The notes below the pieces were generated by a model, which saw nothing but the letters and a program-made list of their open reading frames with translations, made no database searches and was not told the origin of the DNA. From the NCBI GenBank assembly GCA_029936675.1, contig JAPYSB010000007.1, forward strand, positions 1-64,000: 64,000 nucleotides of DNA. The letters run 5' to 3'. Origin of the DNA: Dehalococcoidia bacterium (GTDB lineage Bacteria; Chloroflexota; Dehalococcoidia; Lucifugimonadales; UBA826). The position numbers and the translations under genes are program-made. Positions 1 through 9,297 of this stretch are shown here, one piece after another (position 1 is the stretch's first letter; every line of letters starts with the position of its first letter).

Positions 1-196
1 GGGTCAACTTCTCTATTCCTGACCCATTTCCCTATCTAATTCTCTTGTCCCCACATGCTTGCTAGCTGCGTTGTAGAGACTTCTCCAACCTATTACACGC
101 AAAATATTAGCAGACTCTTCACTTCCGTCAATATTATTTGCGCCGCATTTGTCCCAATATTTTTTTCTTAGCTTTCGAGCAAAATCTGAACTTTTC

Positions 197-1477
197 CTAT
201 TCCTTACCTAAGCCAATGAGGAATTCCTCATTGTTCTTAGTTTTCCTCATTCTATCCATTACCTTCTCCATCGCTTCGCCCGATGAGTTGGAATTGTTGG
301 AAGAATCAGATTCAATCATGGTTATCATTCTTCTGAGTAGCCAAACCTTCTTTAAAGTCTCTTCACTCAAAAGCAGCTCCTCCCGTCTGGTACCGCTCTT
401 ATATATGTCCAGGGCGGGGAAAGTTCTTCGCTCGGCCATTTTACGGTCGAGGTGGACTTCCATGTTACCCGTTCCCTTAAATTCTTCATAGACGACATCA
501 TCCATTCGGCTACCGGTATCGACCAGGCAAGCAGCCAGTATGGTAAGACTGCCTCCTTCTTCTGTGTTTCTGGCAGCACCGAAAAATTTCTTTGGTGGAT
601 ATAAAGCAATAGGATCCATACCACCAGAAAGAGTTCGGCCACTACTGGGTACGGCCAAATTATAGGCCCTGGTAAGCCTCGTAATACTATCTAACAAAAT
701 AACCACATCCTCACCCGACTCGACCAACCTTTTTGAGCGTTCAAGGACCAGCTCGGCTACTCTGATGTGATCTTCTACTGGTTCATCAAAAGTCGACGAG
801 TAAACTTCGCCTTTGATAGAGCGCTTCATGTCCGTTACTTCTTCCGGCCTTTCCCCAATAAGAGCAACCATGATGTGAATATCAGGCGCGTTCTCTGAAA
901 TACCTTTGGCGAGCTCTTTTAACAGGGTTGTCTTTCCTGCCTTTGGAGGCGATACGATCAATCCCCGCTGACCTCTACCCACTGGCGACATCATGTCAAT
1001 CAACCTTGTTGACAACTGTTTGGGTTCTGTTTCCATCACTATCAATTTTTCAGGGAAAATTGGAGTCAGTTTTTCAAACTGCACCCTTTTCTTCGAAGAA
1101 TCAGGCTCGGTTTCGTTCACCTGGCCTACTTTGACCAATCCAAAGTATCTTTCGCCGTCCTTCGGAGGTCTGACATTGCCAACAACATGATCTCCAGGCC
1201 TTAAACTAAAGCGCCTTATTTGTGATTGCGATACATAAACATCCCCGGATCCTCTCTGGTCACTATTTTGCCGAAGAAACCCGTATCCCTCATTGAGAAC
1301 AGAAAGTATCCCGTCGGCATCAACCGTCTCATCTTTTTCAGAATAGGCTTTAAACATTTTTCTTAAAATGTCCATTCTGCGAGGAGTTGCGCCGTCTTCT
1401 ACAACGCCTTCTTCAACAGCAAAATCTAAAAGTTCCTCATCATTTTTTTCTTGAAGTTCAGCCAACTTCATCTTCAT
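197..1477 (-). CDS. rho: Transcription termination factor Rho
   Basis: Hexameric RNA-dependent ATPase that releases transcripts. The 426-residue length is normal for the family. An N-terminal Rho_N-like helical segment is followed by the OB-fold RNA-binding region (about residues 55-125, containing GYGFLR). The ATPase core carries a Walker A motif PPKAGKTT near residue 180, a Walker B-like [11 protein letters not shown] near 260, and the Q-/R-loop stretch around [20 protein letters not shown]. All key motifs are intact. The ATG start sits after GAGGT-like sequence in the minus-strand leader. It is the last minus-strand gene before the window edge; the 196 bases beyond its stop contain no convincing ORF. 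Confidence 0.97.
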   Translation of the reverse strand: MKMKLAELQEKNDEELLDFAVEEGVVEDGATPRRMDILRKMFKAYSEKDETVDADGILSVLNEGYGFLRQNSDQRGSGDVYVSQSQIRRFSLRPGDHVVGNVRPPKDGERYFGLVKVGQVNETEPDSSKKRVQFEKLTPIFPEKLIVMETEPKQLSTRLIDMMSPVGRGQRGLIVSPPKAGKTTLLKELAKGISENAPDIHIMVALIGERPEEVTDMKRSIKGEVYSSTFDEPVEDHIRVAELVLERSKRLVESGEDVVILLDSITRLTRAYNLAVPSSGRTLSGGMDPIALYPPKKFFGAARNTEEGGSLTILAACLVDTGSRMDDVVYEEFKGTGNMEVHLDRKMAERRTFPALDIYKSGTRREELLLSEETLKKVWLLRRMITMIESDSSNNSNSSGEAMEKVMDRMRKTKNNEEFLIGLGKE

Positions 1478-1530
1478 ACCTCGACTTCTTCTTCTCTATG
1501 TGTTTGATTTGATCCCAATTTTTCAATTTA

Positions 1531-1560
1531 GGGCAACGTAAGAATGTATTACTTACGCCC
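1531..1560 (-). promoter_or_regulatory. Hairpin in the rho 5' leader
   Basis: On the minus strand GGGCGTAAG and CTTACGTTGCCC can pair (CGTAAG/CTTACG plus GGGC/GCCC across a small bulge) around a 9-nt loop. It lies 54 bases upstream of the rho start with no T-tract, so it is not an obvious intrinsic terminator for pyrG. rho is autoregulated by leader attenuation in several bacteria; a role here is inference. Confidence 0.35.
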
Positions 1561-1641
1561 TTAATTACCGTTGGGATGTAATACTGGTATCACTTTTACA
1601 GCAAACTCGGCACGACCAACCGACTAATCGATCCTCGAGCA

Positions 1642-1836
1642 CTAGAGTTTTAAAGTGTAGGGTAGCGCGTTTTTTTTGAAATCCACGCCATCGTAACCAG
1701 AAATGAAACTCGCATAAAAATTGGGAATTTCATCGTCAGAACCGATGCTGCATCCAGCAGCACTGTGAGAATAATAGCACTTTCGTCCTTCAGCGTCCAG
1801 AATAAATACGGTCCAATTATCTAGAATTAGGTCCAA
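1642..1836 (-). CDS. Doubtful 64-residue hypothetical ORF
   Basis: A TTG-started 64-codon ORF begins 20 bases inside the 3' end of pyrG and occupies the otherwise empty pyrG-rho gap (1478-1816). Composition is protein-like (aromatic and charged residues mixed, no low complexity), but I recognise no family and the ribosome-binding sequence is weak. It could be a small gene, a decayed gene remnant or chance. Apart from it and the rho leader hairpin I see nothing in this 339-base gap. Confidence 0.25.
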   Translation of the reverse strand: MDLILDNWTVFILDAEGRKCYYSHSAAGCSIGSDDEIPNFYASFISGYDGVDFKKNALPYTLKL

Positions 1837-3433
1837 GCCCGCCTGCAGCCGCTATAAATTCTCTAAACAAAGGATGAGGCCTGGTTGGACGAGATAGAAA
1901 TTCCGGATGAAACTGTGTACCGGCCATGAACGGATGGGACTTATATTCCACGATCTCAACCAACTTTCCGTCGGGTGAAATTCCTGTCGGGAGAAGTCCG
2001 ACCGATTTAAGATCCTCTTTATAGGCATTATTAAACTCAAACCTATGACGATGTCTCTCCATTATTTTTTTGGTGCCATAGGCTCTAGAGATGATGCTTC
2101 CATCTTCAATAACACACGGGTAGACACCTAGCCTCATCGTGCCGCCTTTTTCTTTAACATCAACTTGATCCGACATGAGGTCTATAACCGGATCTTTTGT
2201 ATCTGAGTCAAATTCAGATGAATTTGCCCCCTCCTTGCCTAATAAATTGCGGGCGGCCTCGATAACCATAACCTGCATTCCAAGGCATAAGCCTAGGTAA
2301 GGAACGTTATTTTCTCTGGCAAATTTCACTGTGTCGATCATGCCTTCGACTCCCCTATACCCAAACCCGCCCGGGACCACTATCCCGTCAACATTTGACA
2401 GGTAGTCAGCTGCCCCGCCTTTCTCAACATCTTCGGCCCCGATCCAATCTATATCAATATCTCTACGGTGAAATAAACCTGCGTGTATTAAAGCTTCCTT
2501 GACAGACATATACGAATCATGGAGATCCACATATTTACCAACAACAGCGATTTTGAGCCGTTCTTTTGGACTTTTGATCAAATCGACCAAATCTGACCAG
2601 CCATTCAACCCAAGTTTCTGATCCTCAACATCAATAGCCATAGCATTAGTGATTAAAGCCGCAAGACCTTGCTCTTCAAGTATCAATGGAACTTCATATA
2701 TGCTGGCCACCGTGGGAACCATAAGAACCCCCTCCAGGGGTACATCACAGTGAATCATTATTTTTTTTCTCAAATCCTCAGGAATCTTCTCGTCACTGCG
2801 GCAAACAATGGCATCAGGCTGAATACCAATGCTCCTGAGTTCTCTTACGCTGTGTTGTGTGGGTTTAGTTTTAAGTTCATCCGTGGAAGAAATATGCGGA
2901 AGGAATGTGAGGTGCATGTAAAAGACGTTATCTCTACCAACCTCATTCCTCATTTGTCTTATAGCCTCAAGAAATGGTAATCCTTCAATGTCACCAACAG
3001 TACCTCCAACCTCAACTACAATCACATCCGCCCCACTTGATTCAGCCAAATCCAATATGTGCTGTTTGATGTTATCGGTAACATGAGGAACAACCTGGAT
3101 CGTGCCACCTAGGAATTCTCCCTTCCTCTCCCTGGCTATTACGTCGCTATAGACCTGGCCTGCTGTGAGATTGGAAGCTTTGGTCAATTCAACATCCACA
3201 AATCTTTCATAATGGCCCAAGTCGAGATCGGTTTCACTCCCATCATCTGTGACAAATACTTCCCCATGTTGATAAGGAGACATAGTCCCTGGGTCAACAT
3301 TTAAATAAGGATCAAGCTTCAATAAGGAGACAGTCATACCTCTAGATTTGAGTATCTTACCGATAGAACCAACGCAAACCCCTTTGCCTACCGAACTCAC
3401 TACACCACCTGTTACAAATACAAATCTAGTCAT
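1817..3433 (-). CDS. pyrG: CTP synthase
   Basis: ATP- and glutamine-dependent amination of UTP to CTP, the last step of pyrimidine nucleotide synthesis. The N-terminal synthetase domain has the P-loop-like VTGGVVSSVGKG at residues 7-18 and the conserved run LDPYLNVDPGTMSPYQHGE. The C-terminal class I glutamine amidotransferase has GGFGYRG, nucleophile Cys383 in GLCLGMQ, and the His/Glu of QFHPEF near 515. Length 538 is full. It is transcribed toward rho with a 339-base gap. Confidence 0.98.
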   Translation of the reverse strand: MTRFVFVTGGVVSSVGKGVCVGSIGKILKSRGMTVSLLKLDPYLNVDPGTMSPYQHGEVFVTDDGSETDLDLGHYERFVDVELTKASNLTAGQVYSDVIARERKGEFLGGTIQVVPHVTDNIKQHILDLAESSGADVIVVEVGGTVGDIEGLPFLEAIRQMRNEVGRDNVFYMHLTFLPHISSTDELKTKPTQHSVRELRSIGIQPDAIVCRSDEKIPEDLRKKIMIHCDVPLEGVLMVPTVASIYEVPLILEEQGLAALITNAMAIDVEDQKLGLNGWSDLVDLIKSPKERLKIAVVGKYVDLHDSYMSVKEALIHAGLFHRRDIDIDWIGAEDVEKGGAADYLSNVDGIVVPGGFGYRGVEGMIDTVKFARENNVPYLGLCLGMQVMVIEAARNLLGKEGANSSEFDSDTKDPVIDLMSDQVDVKEKGGTMRLGVYPCVIEDGSIISRAYGTKKIMERHRHRFEFNNAYKEDLKSVGLLPTGISPDGKLVEIVEYKSHPFMAGTQFHPEFLSRPTRPHPLFREFIAAAGGLGPNSR

Positions 3434-3766
3434 TGGTAAACCTTTTAAACTGAGAAAAAAGAACAGTCATTTTGAACTTCCGTGGGCCAGGTTTGGCGAG
3501 GCTGTATTGTCAGCACCAGCGGGGCAATTTCTTGCGGTTTGATTACAAGTTTGAGTGGGACAGATATCTGCAGGAAGAGTTCCCAGTCCAAGAATTGTCC
3601 CAAAATTTGAATCCTGGTGATAAACGATAACCAAGTATCCCCTTTGTCGGTTTCTGTAGTATAGTCACCCTCTTTTTTCTATGTCAAACAAGGACCCTTT
3701 CAACACAATCGTATTTGATCTTGGTAGAATTAGTTAAGCACCTTAATTTAAGGAGGTTGAATAACT
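3434..3766. other. 333-base divergent intergenic region, structured but unassigned
   Basis: Separates divergent pyrG and the FAH-family gene. No coding ORF is credible. From 3556 to 3602 a 6-bp stem (TGGGAC/GTCCCA) encloses two further small palindromes, CAGATATCTG and GGAAGAGTTCC, so a folded RNA or protein-binding site is possible. I could not match it to a riboswitch, T-box, SRP RNA or 6S RNA. A strong Shine-Dalgarno AAGGAGG at about 3750-3756 belongs to the downstream gene. Confidence 0.4.
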
Positions 3767-4675
3767 TTGCGTTACTACCGATTAGTTAATTCCATAGGCG
3801 ACGTGTGTTTATCAGCAGAAACAGGAGAAGGATTGCTAGAGAATCTAACTTCCGTGGAAGATGACGTAACAGACGTTTTAGACTTGATCAAGGCATCCTC
3901 TATCACTGGAGAGTCAATCGACGACTTAGCAAGAAGAATATTGGATTCAGGGGATTCGGAACAAATATCACTGTCAGACATAACCCAGGAAAACCCTGAA
4001 TTTGACGGTGGCTGGACAATTGATAGGCCCTTTGACCCACCAGAAGTTTGGGCTGCGGGAGTTACTTACAAAAACAGCGAAATGGAACGCCGCCGTGAAA
4101 GCGACACCCCTGATATATATTCGAAAGTTTATAACGCAGACAGACCTGAGATATTTTTTAAATCCACCTCGGAAAGATGCATGGGACCATTTGATAATGT
4201 GGGAATACGATCTGATTCTTCATGGGACGCGCCGGAACCAGAATTAGCCTTTGTGATATATAAAGGTGAAATTGTTGGCTATACGATTGGCAACGACATG
4301 AGCAGCAGGTCTATCGAAGGAGAAAATCCACTCTACCTACCACAGGCAAAGATGTTTGATAGTAGTTGTTCCATAGGGCCTTGTTTTGCCACGCCAGAGA
4401 CTATTTCAAACCCTCAAGATCTCAGTGTAGATTGTGTAATAGCAAGGAATGGGGAAGAGGTATTTTCAGGGTCCACTTCAACATCTGAAATGGCAAGAAC
4501 TTGCCAGGAAATATGTGAGTGGGTAATAAAAAGCAATTTTGTGCCCGATATGACCACCGTTCTTACTGGCACATCAATAGTACCGCCACCGGATTTTACC
4601 CTTCAAGAAGGAGATAGGGTGATAATATCGATAGAAAATCTGGGTGTGCTAGAAAACAACGTGATTGAAGTCTAG
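3767..4675 (+). CDS. Fumarylacetoacetate hydrolase (FAH) family protein
   Basis: C-C bond hydrolase, decarboxylase or isomerase fold acting on beta-diketo or enol acids, with an active-site divalent metal. Residues about 165-300 show the family signature: EPELAFVI with metal-ligand Glu residues, GYTIGNDMSSRSIEG and a GT..-type C-terminal strand. The N-terminal 100 residues are a poorly conserved lid typical of longer family members. Closest in form to the sugar-acid or aromatic-acid degradation members (deoxy-keto-rhamnonate hydrolase, hydroxyheptadienedioate isomerase); the substrate cannot be read. The start is TTG, fixed by AAGGAGG 10 bases upstream. Its stop overlaps the convergent xseB stop by 4 bases. 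It is an isolated plus-strand gene among housekeeping genes. Confidence 0.85.
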   Translation: MRYYRLVNSIGDVCLSAETGEGLLENLTSVEDDVTDVLDLIKASSITGESIDDLARRILDSGDSEQISLSDITQENPEFDGGWTIDRPFDPPEVWAAGVTYKNSEMERRRESDTPDIYSKVYNADRPEIFFKSTSERCMGPFDNVGIRSDSSWDAPEPELAFVIYKGEIVGYTIGNDMSSRSIEGENPLYLPQAKMFDSSCSIGPCFATPETISNPQDLSVDCVIARNGEEVFSGSTSTSEMARTCQEICEWVIKSNFVPDMTTVLTGTSIVPPPDFTLQEGDRVIISIENLGVLENNVIEV

Positions 4676-4932
4676 ATATCCAAATCGTTTTCACTTTGAG
4701 AACTTATTTCGATTTTTTCCTCAAACGCTTTTTTGATGTCAGTAATCTTTATCTCAGTATCAGATAGTCTTTTGTTTGCCTCTTCCGCTAATTTCATTCC
4801 TTTCTCATAAACCTCTGAAGCTTTGTTTAAAGGTAATTTTCCGTTTTCCAGGTCTGAAACGGATTTTTCCAACTCATCCATTATTTCTTCAAAAGATAAA
4901 GCGTCCAATTCATTTTCTGACATGGTACTCAC
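4672..4932 (-). CDS. xseB: Exodeoxyribonuclease VII small subunit
   Basis: Small helical subunit (86 residues) that binds the XseA coiled coil to form ExoVII, a metal-independent single-strand DNA exonuclease. The family pattern SFEEIMDELEKSVSDLENG, then PLNKASEVYEKGMKLA, is present. It lies 21 bases downstream of xseA in the same direction. Its acidic C-terminus overlaps the end of the convergent FAH-family gene by 4 bases. Confidence 0.93.
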   Translation of the reverse strand: MSTMSENELDALSFEEIMDELEKSVSDLENGKLPLNKASEVYEKGMKLAEEANKRLSDTEIKITDIKKAFEEKIEISSQSENDLDI

Positions 4933-4953
4933 AAGCCCTCCAAAAGCCCAATA

Positions 4954-6180
4954 CTATAAAAGATTAAGTTGATGTTCCTCTGGGACTCCGAGCCCCATAT
5001 TTTCTCCGACTGTTTTGGCATCAATGACACCATCGCTCACTGTGATCGCTATATTTTCACCACTGCCTATATCACCTACTCTGCTAATGACTTTACCGTC
5101 GGAGGATTTTTGAAGTACCGAATACCCTCTTGCTATAGTTGTATGAGGAGCTAAGGCAGTCATTTTTTCCGCCAGTCCTCTCAAATACTCCTTTGTTAAT
5201 TCATTCTTGTGAACAACGTTTGAATTCGCCCTGGTTATCAAATCATCAAGTCTTATCTTATGTGTCACAAGATCTGGCAATGCACGATCAAGCTTGGTCA
5301 CCGAATATTTCAATTCATTTCGCCCAACGTCGATCCTAGCAGAACAATACAAATACATCTGCGATGTATAGTAATTTAGTTTACCCTTTAATTCCTCTAA
5401 ATCTGGGACCGCCAGCTCTGCGGCAGCTGTTGGCGTAGAGGCTCTTAAATCGGACACCAAATCGGCTATGGACCAGTCTGATTCGTGTCCTACCCCACTA
5501 ATCACCGGAGTAGCAGAAGCAAATATAGCTCTTGCTACAACCTCCTCATTAAATGGCCATAAATCTTCTGGGGACCCTCCACCTCTGGCTACGATGATTG
5601 TATCTATCCCACCAACCCGATTTAGGGAGTTTATAGCCTCTGCTATCAATGTGGCCGCAGTGTTCCCCTGCACAGGGGTATGCGCCAGCACCAATTCTAC
5701 TCTTGGAAATCTTCGAGCAACCGTCTGCTGAATATCCTGCCACGCAGCAGCATCTTTAGAGGTAACGATCCCCATTACAGACGGAAAAGAAGGGATGGGT
5801 CTCTTCCTTCCTCGGTCAAAAAGGCCTTCAGAGTCCAACTTGTTTTTCATCTCTTCGAACCTGGCCTGGAGGATGCCATCCCCAGCCGGTTCTATCAGAT
5901 TAGCTATAAGTTGCAACCGGCCACTTGGGGCATATACTGAGACTCGGCCAAATACGAATACCTCCGCCCCTAATTCCAAATGTTCAACACCAATGCCGCC
6001 TCTGAATAAAGCAGAATCCAACACTCCATCCTCATCCTTCAGGGTGAAATATGCGTGTCCAGATGCGGACCTTGTGGCTCGAGAAACCTCCCCAATTACA
6101 CATACATCACTTAGGATCGGGTCGGACCCGAAAAGGTTATTGAGGTGCAGTATAACTTGTGAAACACTTAAAGCAGGCAT
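4954..6180 (-). CDS. xseA: Exodeoxyribonuclease VII large subunit
   Basis: Catalytic subunit of ExoVII. An N-terminal OB-fold (about residues 1-100) is followed by the catalytic core with VARGGGSPEDLWPFNEE and GVGHESDWSIADLVSDLRASTPTAAAE spanning roughly 185-245, then the coiled-coil XseB-binding segment and a C-terminal beta segment. The 408-residue length is normal. It sits 4 bases after efp, so the order efp-xseA-xseB is probably one transcript. Confidence 0.96.
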   Translation of the reverse strand: MPALSVSQVILHLNNLFGSDPILSDVCVIGEVSRATRSASGHAYFTLKDEDGVLDSALFRGGIGVEHLELGAEVFVFGRVSVYAPSGRLQLIANLIEPAGDGILQARFEEMKNKLDSEGLFDRGRKRPIPSFPSVMGIVTSKDAAAWQDIQQTVARRFPRVELVLAHTPVQGNTAATLIAEAINSLNRVGGIDTIIVARGGGSPEDLWPFNEEVVARAIFASATPVISGVGHESDWSIADLVSDLRASTPTAAAELAVPDLEELKGKLNYYTSQMYLYCSARIDVGRNELKYSVTKLDRALPDLVTHKIRLDDLITRANSNVVHKNELTKEYLRGLAEKMTALAPHTTIARGYSVLQKSSDGKVISRVGDIGSGENIAITVSDGVIDAKTVGENMGLGVPEEHQLNLL

Positions 6181-6184
6181 TCAG

Positions 6185-6748
6185 CTAAACTCTAGAAATA
6201 TAACTTCCGGTTCTGGTATCTACCTTGATGACATCACCTTGATTTACAAAAAGAGGTACTTGAAGCTCAAATCCGGTTTCCAATGTAGCCAATTTAGTCG
6301 CCCCTTGCGCTGTATCGCCTTTTACCCCCGGAGGTGAATCGTCGACTTTTAAATCAGCTGTTGTAGGTAACTCCAAAGAAATAGGGTTATCTTCAAAGAA
6401 AATTAATTCCACCTCAGTCTGTTCAATCATAAAATCGAGCGAATCAGCGATTTGCTCTTTATCCATGGGGAATTGGTCGAAGGTTTCAGTGTCCATGAAA
6501 TAATAAAAATCTCCATCCGGGTATATATATTGTGCTTTTCTCCTATCGACAGACGCAGGAGTGAAGCTAACGTCGTAACCTGAAAAGGTCTTGTCAATAA
6601 TCCGACCGGATCTCAAATTCCTAAACCTTATCCTCATCACTGGAGCTCTCTGTTGCATCTTGCTTCTTTCGTAACCCACGACTGAATATGGCTCACCGTC
6701 GAGCTCTATCGACATGCCTTTTTTTAATTCACCGTATCCTATCGTCAT
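6185..6748 (-). CDS. efp: Translation elongation factor P, unusual loop tip
   Basis: Relieves ribosome stalling at polyproline. The 187 residues give the three-domain EF-P architecture (KOW-like, OB, C-terminal domain ending GDVIKVDTRTGSYI). The loop that normally carries the modified tip residue (PGKGQA in E. coli, Lys34) here reads SKMQQRAP. Aligning through LDGEPY places Gln33 at the tip, followed by Arg34. It therefore cannot receive EpmA beta-lysylation at that position; an unmodified mode or a modification of Arg34 is possible. It lies between the M24 peptidase and xseA, an arrangement common in Gram-positives. Confidence 0.95.
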   Translation of the reverse strand: MTIGYGELKKGMSIELDGEPYSVVGYERSKMQQRAPVMRIRFRNLRSGRIIDKTFSGYDVSFTPASVDRRKAQYIYPDGDFYYFMDTETFDQFPMDKEQIADSLDFMIEQTEVELIFFEDNPISLELPTTADLKVDDSPPGVKGDTAQGATKLATLETGFELQVPLFVNQGDVIKVDTRTGSYISRV

Positions 6749-6796
6749 TGTGATAACCCCTATACAAAATATGTGTGAAGCAAAAGACCCATCTAA

Positions 6797-7861
6797 CTAT
6801 TTCGGAGCGTTAGTTAACAAAGATACCTCAGTTTCCTCGAGCAATACCATGTCCTCTATTCTAACTCCACCCCACCCGGGCAGATAGATGCCAGGTTCCA
6901 CTGTAAAAATCATACCTTTTCCCAAAATATCCTCAGAGGAAGGAATTACCATTGGCATCTCATGAACATTAAGGCCAATACCATGGCCTAATCCATGCGA
7001 AAAATTTTGCCCAAATCCATGATTTGTTATTACTTCCCGAGCGATTAGGTCTAACTCTTTACCAATCACACCTTCCTTCACAGCTCCTATTGCGGTGATC
7101 TGAGCTTCCAGAACCACCTCGTATACACATCGAAATTTTTCGTCCTCACCATCAACCAAAATTGTTCGTGTTATATCGCTTCTATATCCATTCAGTAAAG
7201 CGCCCATGTCGATAACTAGCGGATCACCCGTTTTGATAATTGTGCTTCCAGCCCTATGGTGTGGTTTAGCAGAATTAGCGCCTGTCGCTACTATAGTGTC
7301 AAAGGCGACACCGTCAGCTCCGTTTTCCCTCAAAAATTTTTCTATAACCCATGCTATTTCAAACTCAGATTTGCCTGGTTTTGATTCTTTGATGCCAAGT
7401 GTTACGGCATCGTCAGCAAGGGAAGCAGCTTTTCGAATTAGCTCTATCTCATCTTTGTCTTTAACAGATCTGGTTTTTTCTACTACTCCCTTGGACGAAA
7501 TCAAATTTACTCTAGGGTTCAGCAATTTTTCCAAACCTATGAATTCAGAGTATGTTAAATGGTCTGATTCAAACGCAACATTAGTTATGGAACAAAGCCT
7601 TGATACTTCCTCTAACGCACTAAACCCAGATGATAAGGAAACCGTAATTTGATCGCAGGTCTGTTCTCGACCTTGCTCCATATATCTCGAGTCAGTAAAA
7701 AGAAAATCATTATTTCCGGAAATCAATAAAAACCCGTTGCTTCCGGTGAATCCGCTCAAGTAACGAACATTTACCAAATTTGACACCAAAAAAGCATCTG
7801 CATTTAAAACATTGCAGGCTTTCTTAATCTGTTTTCGTCTTTTTTGGTACTTAGATTGCAT
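6797..7861 (-). CDS. M24 family Xaa-Pro aminopeptidase/dipeptidase
   Basis: Metallopeptidase cleaving N-terminal residues preceding proline. An N-terminal creatinase-like domain (about residues 1-130) is followed by the pita-bread catalytic domain with metal ligands visible in DMGALLNGYRSDITRT (two Asp), HGLGHGIGLNVHE (His), VEPGIY (Glu) and GVRIEDM (Glu). At 354 residues it matches PepP/PepQ-type enzymes. The start overlaps the aroQ stop by 11 bases, indicating translational coupling. Placement next to efp (also proline-related) recurs in many bacteria. Confidence 0.92.
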   Translation of the reverse strand: MQSKYQKRRKQIKKACNVLNADAFLVSNLVNVRYLSGFTGSNGFLLISGNNDFLFTDSRYMEQGREQTCDQITVSLSSGFSALEEVSRLCSITNVAFESDHLTYSEFIGLEKLLNPRVNLISSKGVVEKTRSVKDKDEIELIRKAASLADDAVTLGIKESKPGKSEFEIAWVIEKFLRENGADGVAFDTIVATGANSAKPHHRAGSTIIKTGDPLVIDMGALLNGYRSDITRTILVDGEDEKFRCVYEVVLEAQITAIGAVKEGVIGKELDLIAREVITNHGFGQNFSHGLGHGIGLNVHEMPMVIPSSEDILGKGMIFTVEPGIYLPGWGGVRIEDMVLLEETEVSLLTNAPK

Positions 7862-8291
7862 TTTCGAGATAATGGATCAACAGTTCGATAGCATACAAAT
7901 ATCCAGAAGTCCCAAACCCGGCAACTTGTCCGATAGCCACAGATTCCACCACAGAAGTTCTCCTATATTTTTCCCGCTGATGTATGTTGGATATATGTAT
8001 TTCCACTAAAGGGATTTTTGCATCTATCAATGAATCCCTGAGAGATAATCCATAATGGGTCAAAGCTCCAGCATTAATCACAATACCATCTGAAGTAGAC
8101 GCTTCGTTTTGAATAAAACTAATCAATTCGCCTTCTGAGTTACTTTGGAAACAAATTGTTTCGACGCCGGCCTCTTTGGAAAATTTTTCAATCGTTGTAA
8201 TAACGTCACTAAATAATTCAGACCCGTAATGAGATTCATCTCTTTTACCTAAGTTGTTAAGATTAGGTCCATTGACAACCAGTATTTTCAC
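7851..8291 (-). CDS. aroQ: 3-dehydroquinate dehydratase, type II
   Basis: Shikimate pathway step converting 3-dehydroquinate to 3-dehydroshikimate. The family start VNGPNLNNLGKR, the active-site Tyr in SHYG, the NAGALTHY loop, HISN, and the RTSVV block with following glycines are all present in 146 residues. It starts one base after the upstream recombinase stop, and its end overlaps the M24 peptidase start. DAHP synthase of the same pathway lies at 21.6 kb. Confidence 0.95.
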   Translation of the reverse strand: MKILVVNGPNLNNLGKRDESHYGSELFSDVITTIEKFSKEAGVETICFQSNSEGELISFIQNEASTSDGIVINAGALTHYGLSLRDSLIDAKIPLVEIHISNIHQREKYRRTSVVESVAIGQVAGFGTSGYLYAIELLIHYLENAI

Positions 8292-9236
8292 TTATATTTT
8301 CTCCTCCAATTCCTTCGCCATCGGATGTGCATCCAAATAGCTTTTCCTTGCCTCTACACCTGTCACATGGGTATATATTTGGGTTGTTGCAGGGCTGGAA
8401 TGTCCTAGCAAATCCTGAACAACCCTGAGATCTGCCCCCCCATTTATTAGATGCGTTGCAAATGAATGTCTCAAGGTATGAGTGTGAACCTCGTTGCCTA
8501 ACCCTGCCAGCCGCGCATATTTTTTTACCAAATTCTGTATTGACCTAATGCTAAGCCTCGACCCCTGTTTACTTAAGAATAATGAATCGCTTTTATCAAA
8601 GTCTTTAATCTTCGGTCTATCCACAATTATGTATCTTTGTAGGCTAGATTTAGCAGCAAGTCCGAGTAATGTCAGCCTCTCTTTATCTCCCTTACCGATC
8701 ACTTTAACAGTCTTGGAATGAAAATCCACATCGCCTATATTCAGCCCGTGGGCCTCACTTACCCGCAGGCCCGAAGCATAAAGTAACTCTAAAAGAGCTA
8801 CATCTCTATTTCTAAGTGTTTCAGAATATATTCCCGATTTAGGTGAATCAATTAGCCTTACAACCTCGTCGTTGGTCAAAAATCGAGGTAATTTCACTTC
8901 CTTTTTCATTGTAGAGCGCCTAGGAACAGGATCTACTGACAATACACCTTCGGTTACCAGCCACCTATAAAATCCTCTAAGTACGGAGAGTTTTCTAGAG
9001 ATACTAGATCTTTGGTAATTTTTATCGACCAAAAAGACCAAAAACCCCCTCACGGTTCTACGGTCAACGTCTCTTAAATCACCAACTTCCATCATCTCCA
9101 GAAATTTCACAAATGTTTGCAGATCTTGAAGGTAGGTTTTGACTGTGGCATCAGACAAGCCGCGGTAGCCCACTATATGTTCTAAATAGGCCTCAATATA
9201 TGAATTAATGTCTTTTCCGGTTGGTTCATATCCCAT
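8292..9236 (-). CDS. Tyrosine recombinase, XerC/XerD type
   Basis: Site-specific recombinase, probably resolving chromosome dimers. An N-terminal SAM-like DNA-binding domain (about residues 8-95) precedes the catalytic domain containing Arg in YASGLRVSE, Lys in KVIGKGDKER, the HxxR in HTLRHSFATHL, His in LLGHSS, and the nucleophile Tyr in TQIYTHV. Length 314 is typical. XerC versus XerD cannot be decided. Housekeeping neighbours (topA, aroQ) argue against a mobile-element integrase. Confidence 0.92.
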   Translation of the reverse strand: MGYEPTGKDINSYIEAYLEHIVGYRGLSDATVKTYLQDLQTFVKFLEMMEVGDLRDVDRRTVRGFLVFLVDKNYQRSSISRKLSVLRGFYRWLVTEGVLSVDPVPRRSTMKKEVKLPRFLTNDEVVRLIDSPKSGIYSETLRNRDVALLELLYASGLRVSEAHGLNIGDVDFHSKTVKVIGKGDKERLTLLGLAAKSSLQRYIIVDRPKIKDFDKSDSLFLSKQGSRLSIRSIQNLVKKYARLAGLGNEVHTHTLRHSFATHLINGGADLRVVQDLLGHSSPATTQIYTHVTGVEARKSYLDAHPMAKELEEKI

Positions 9237-9297
9237 GAAAATAGGATATTAACGTCTCCCAATATTTACCAGCAGTTAAGACACTAATTATTCGCTG

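Noticed and set aside
1-196. Gene downstream of rho, such as rpmE
   Set aside because: All minus-strand start codons here meet a stop within about ten codons; nothing supportable.
5795-6337. 180-codon plus-strand ORF
   Set aside because: Antisense to xseA and efp, both clearly coding.
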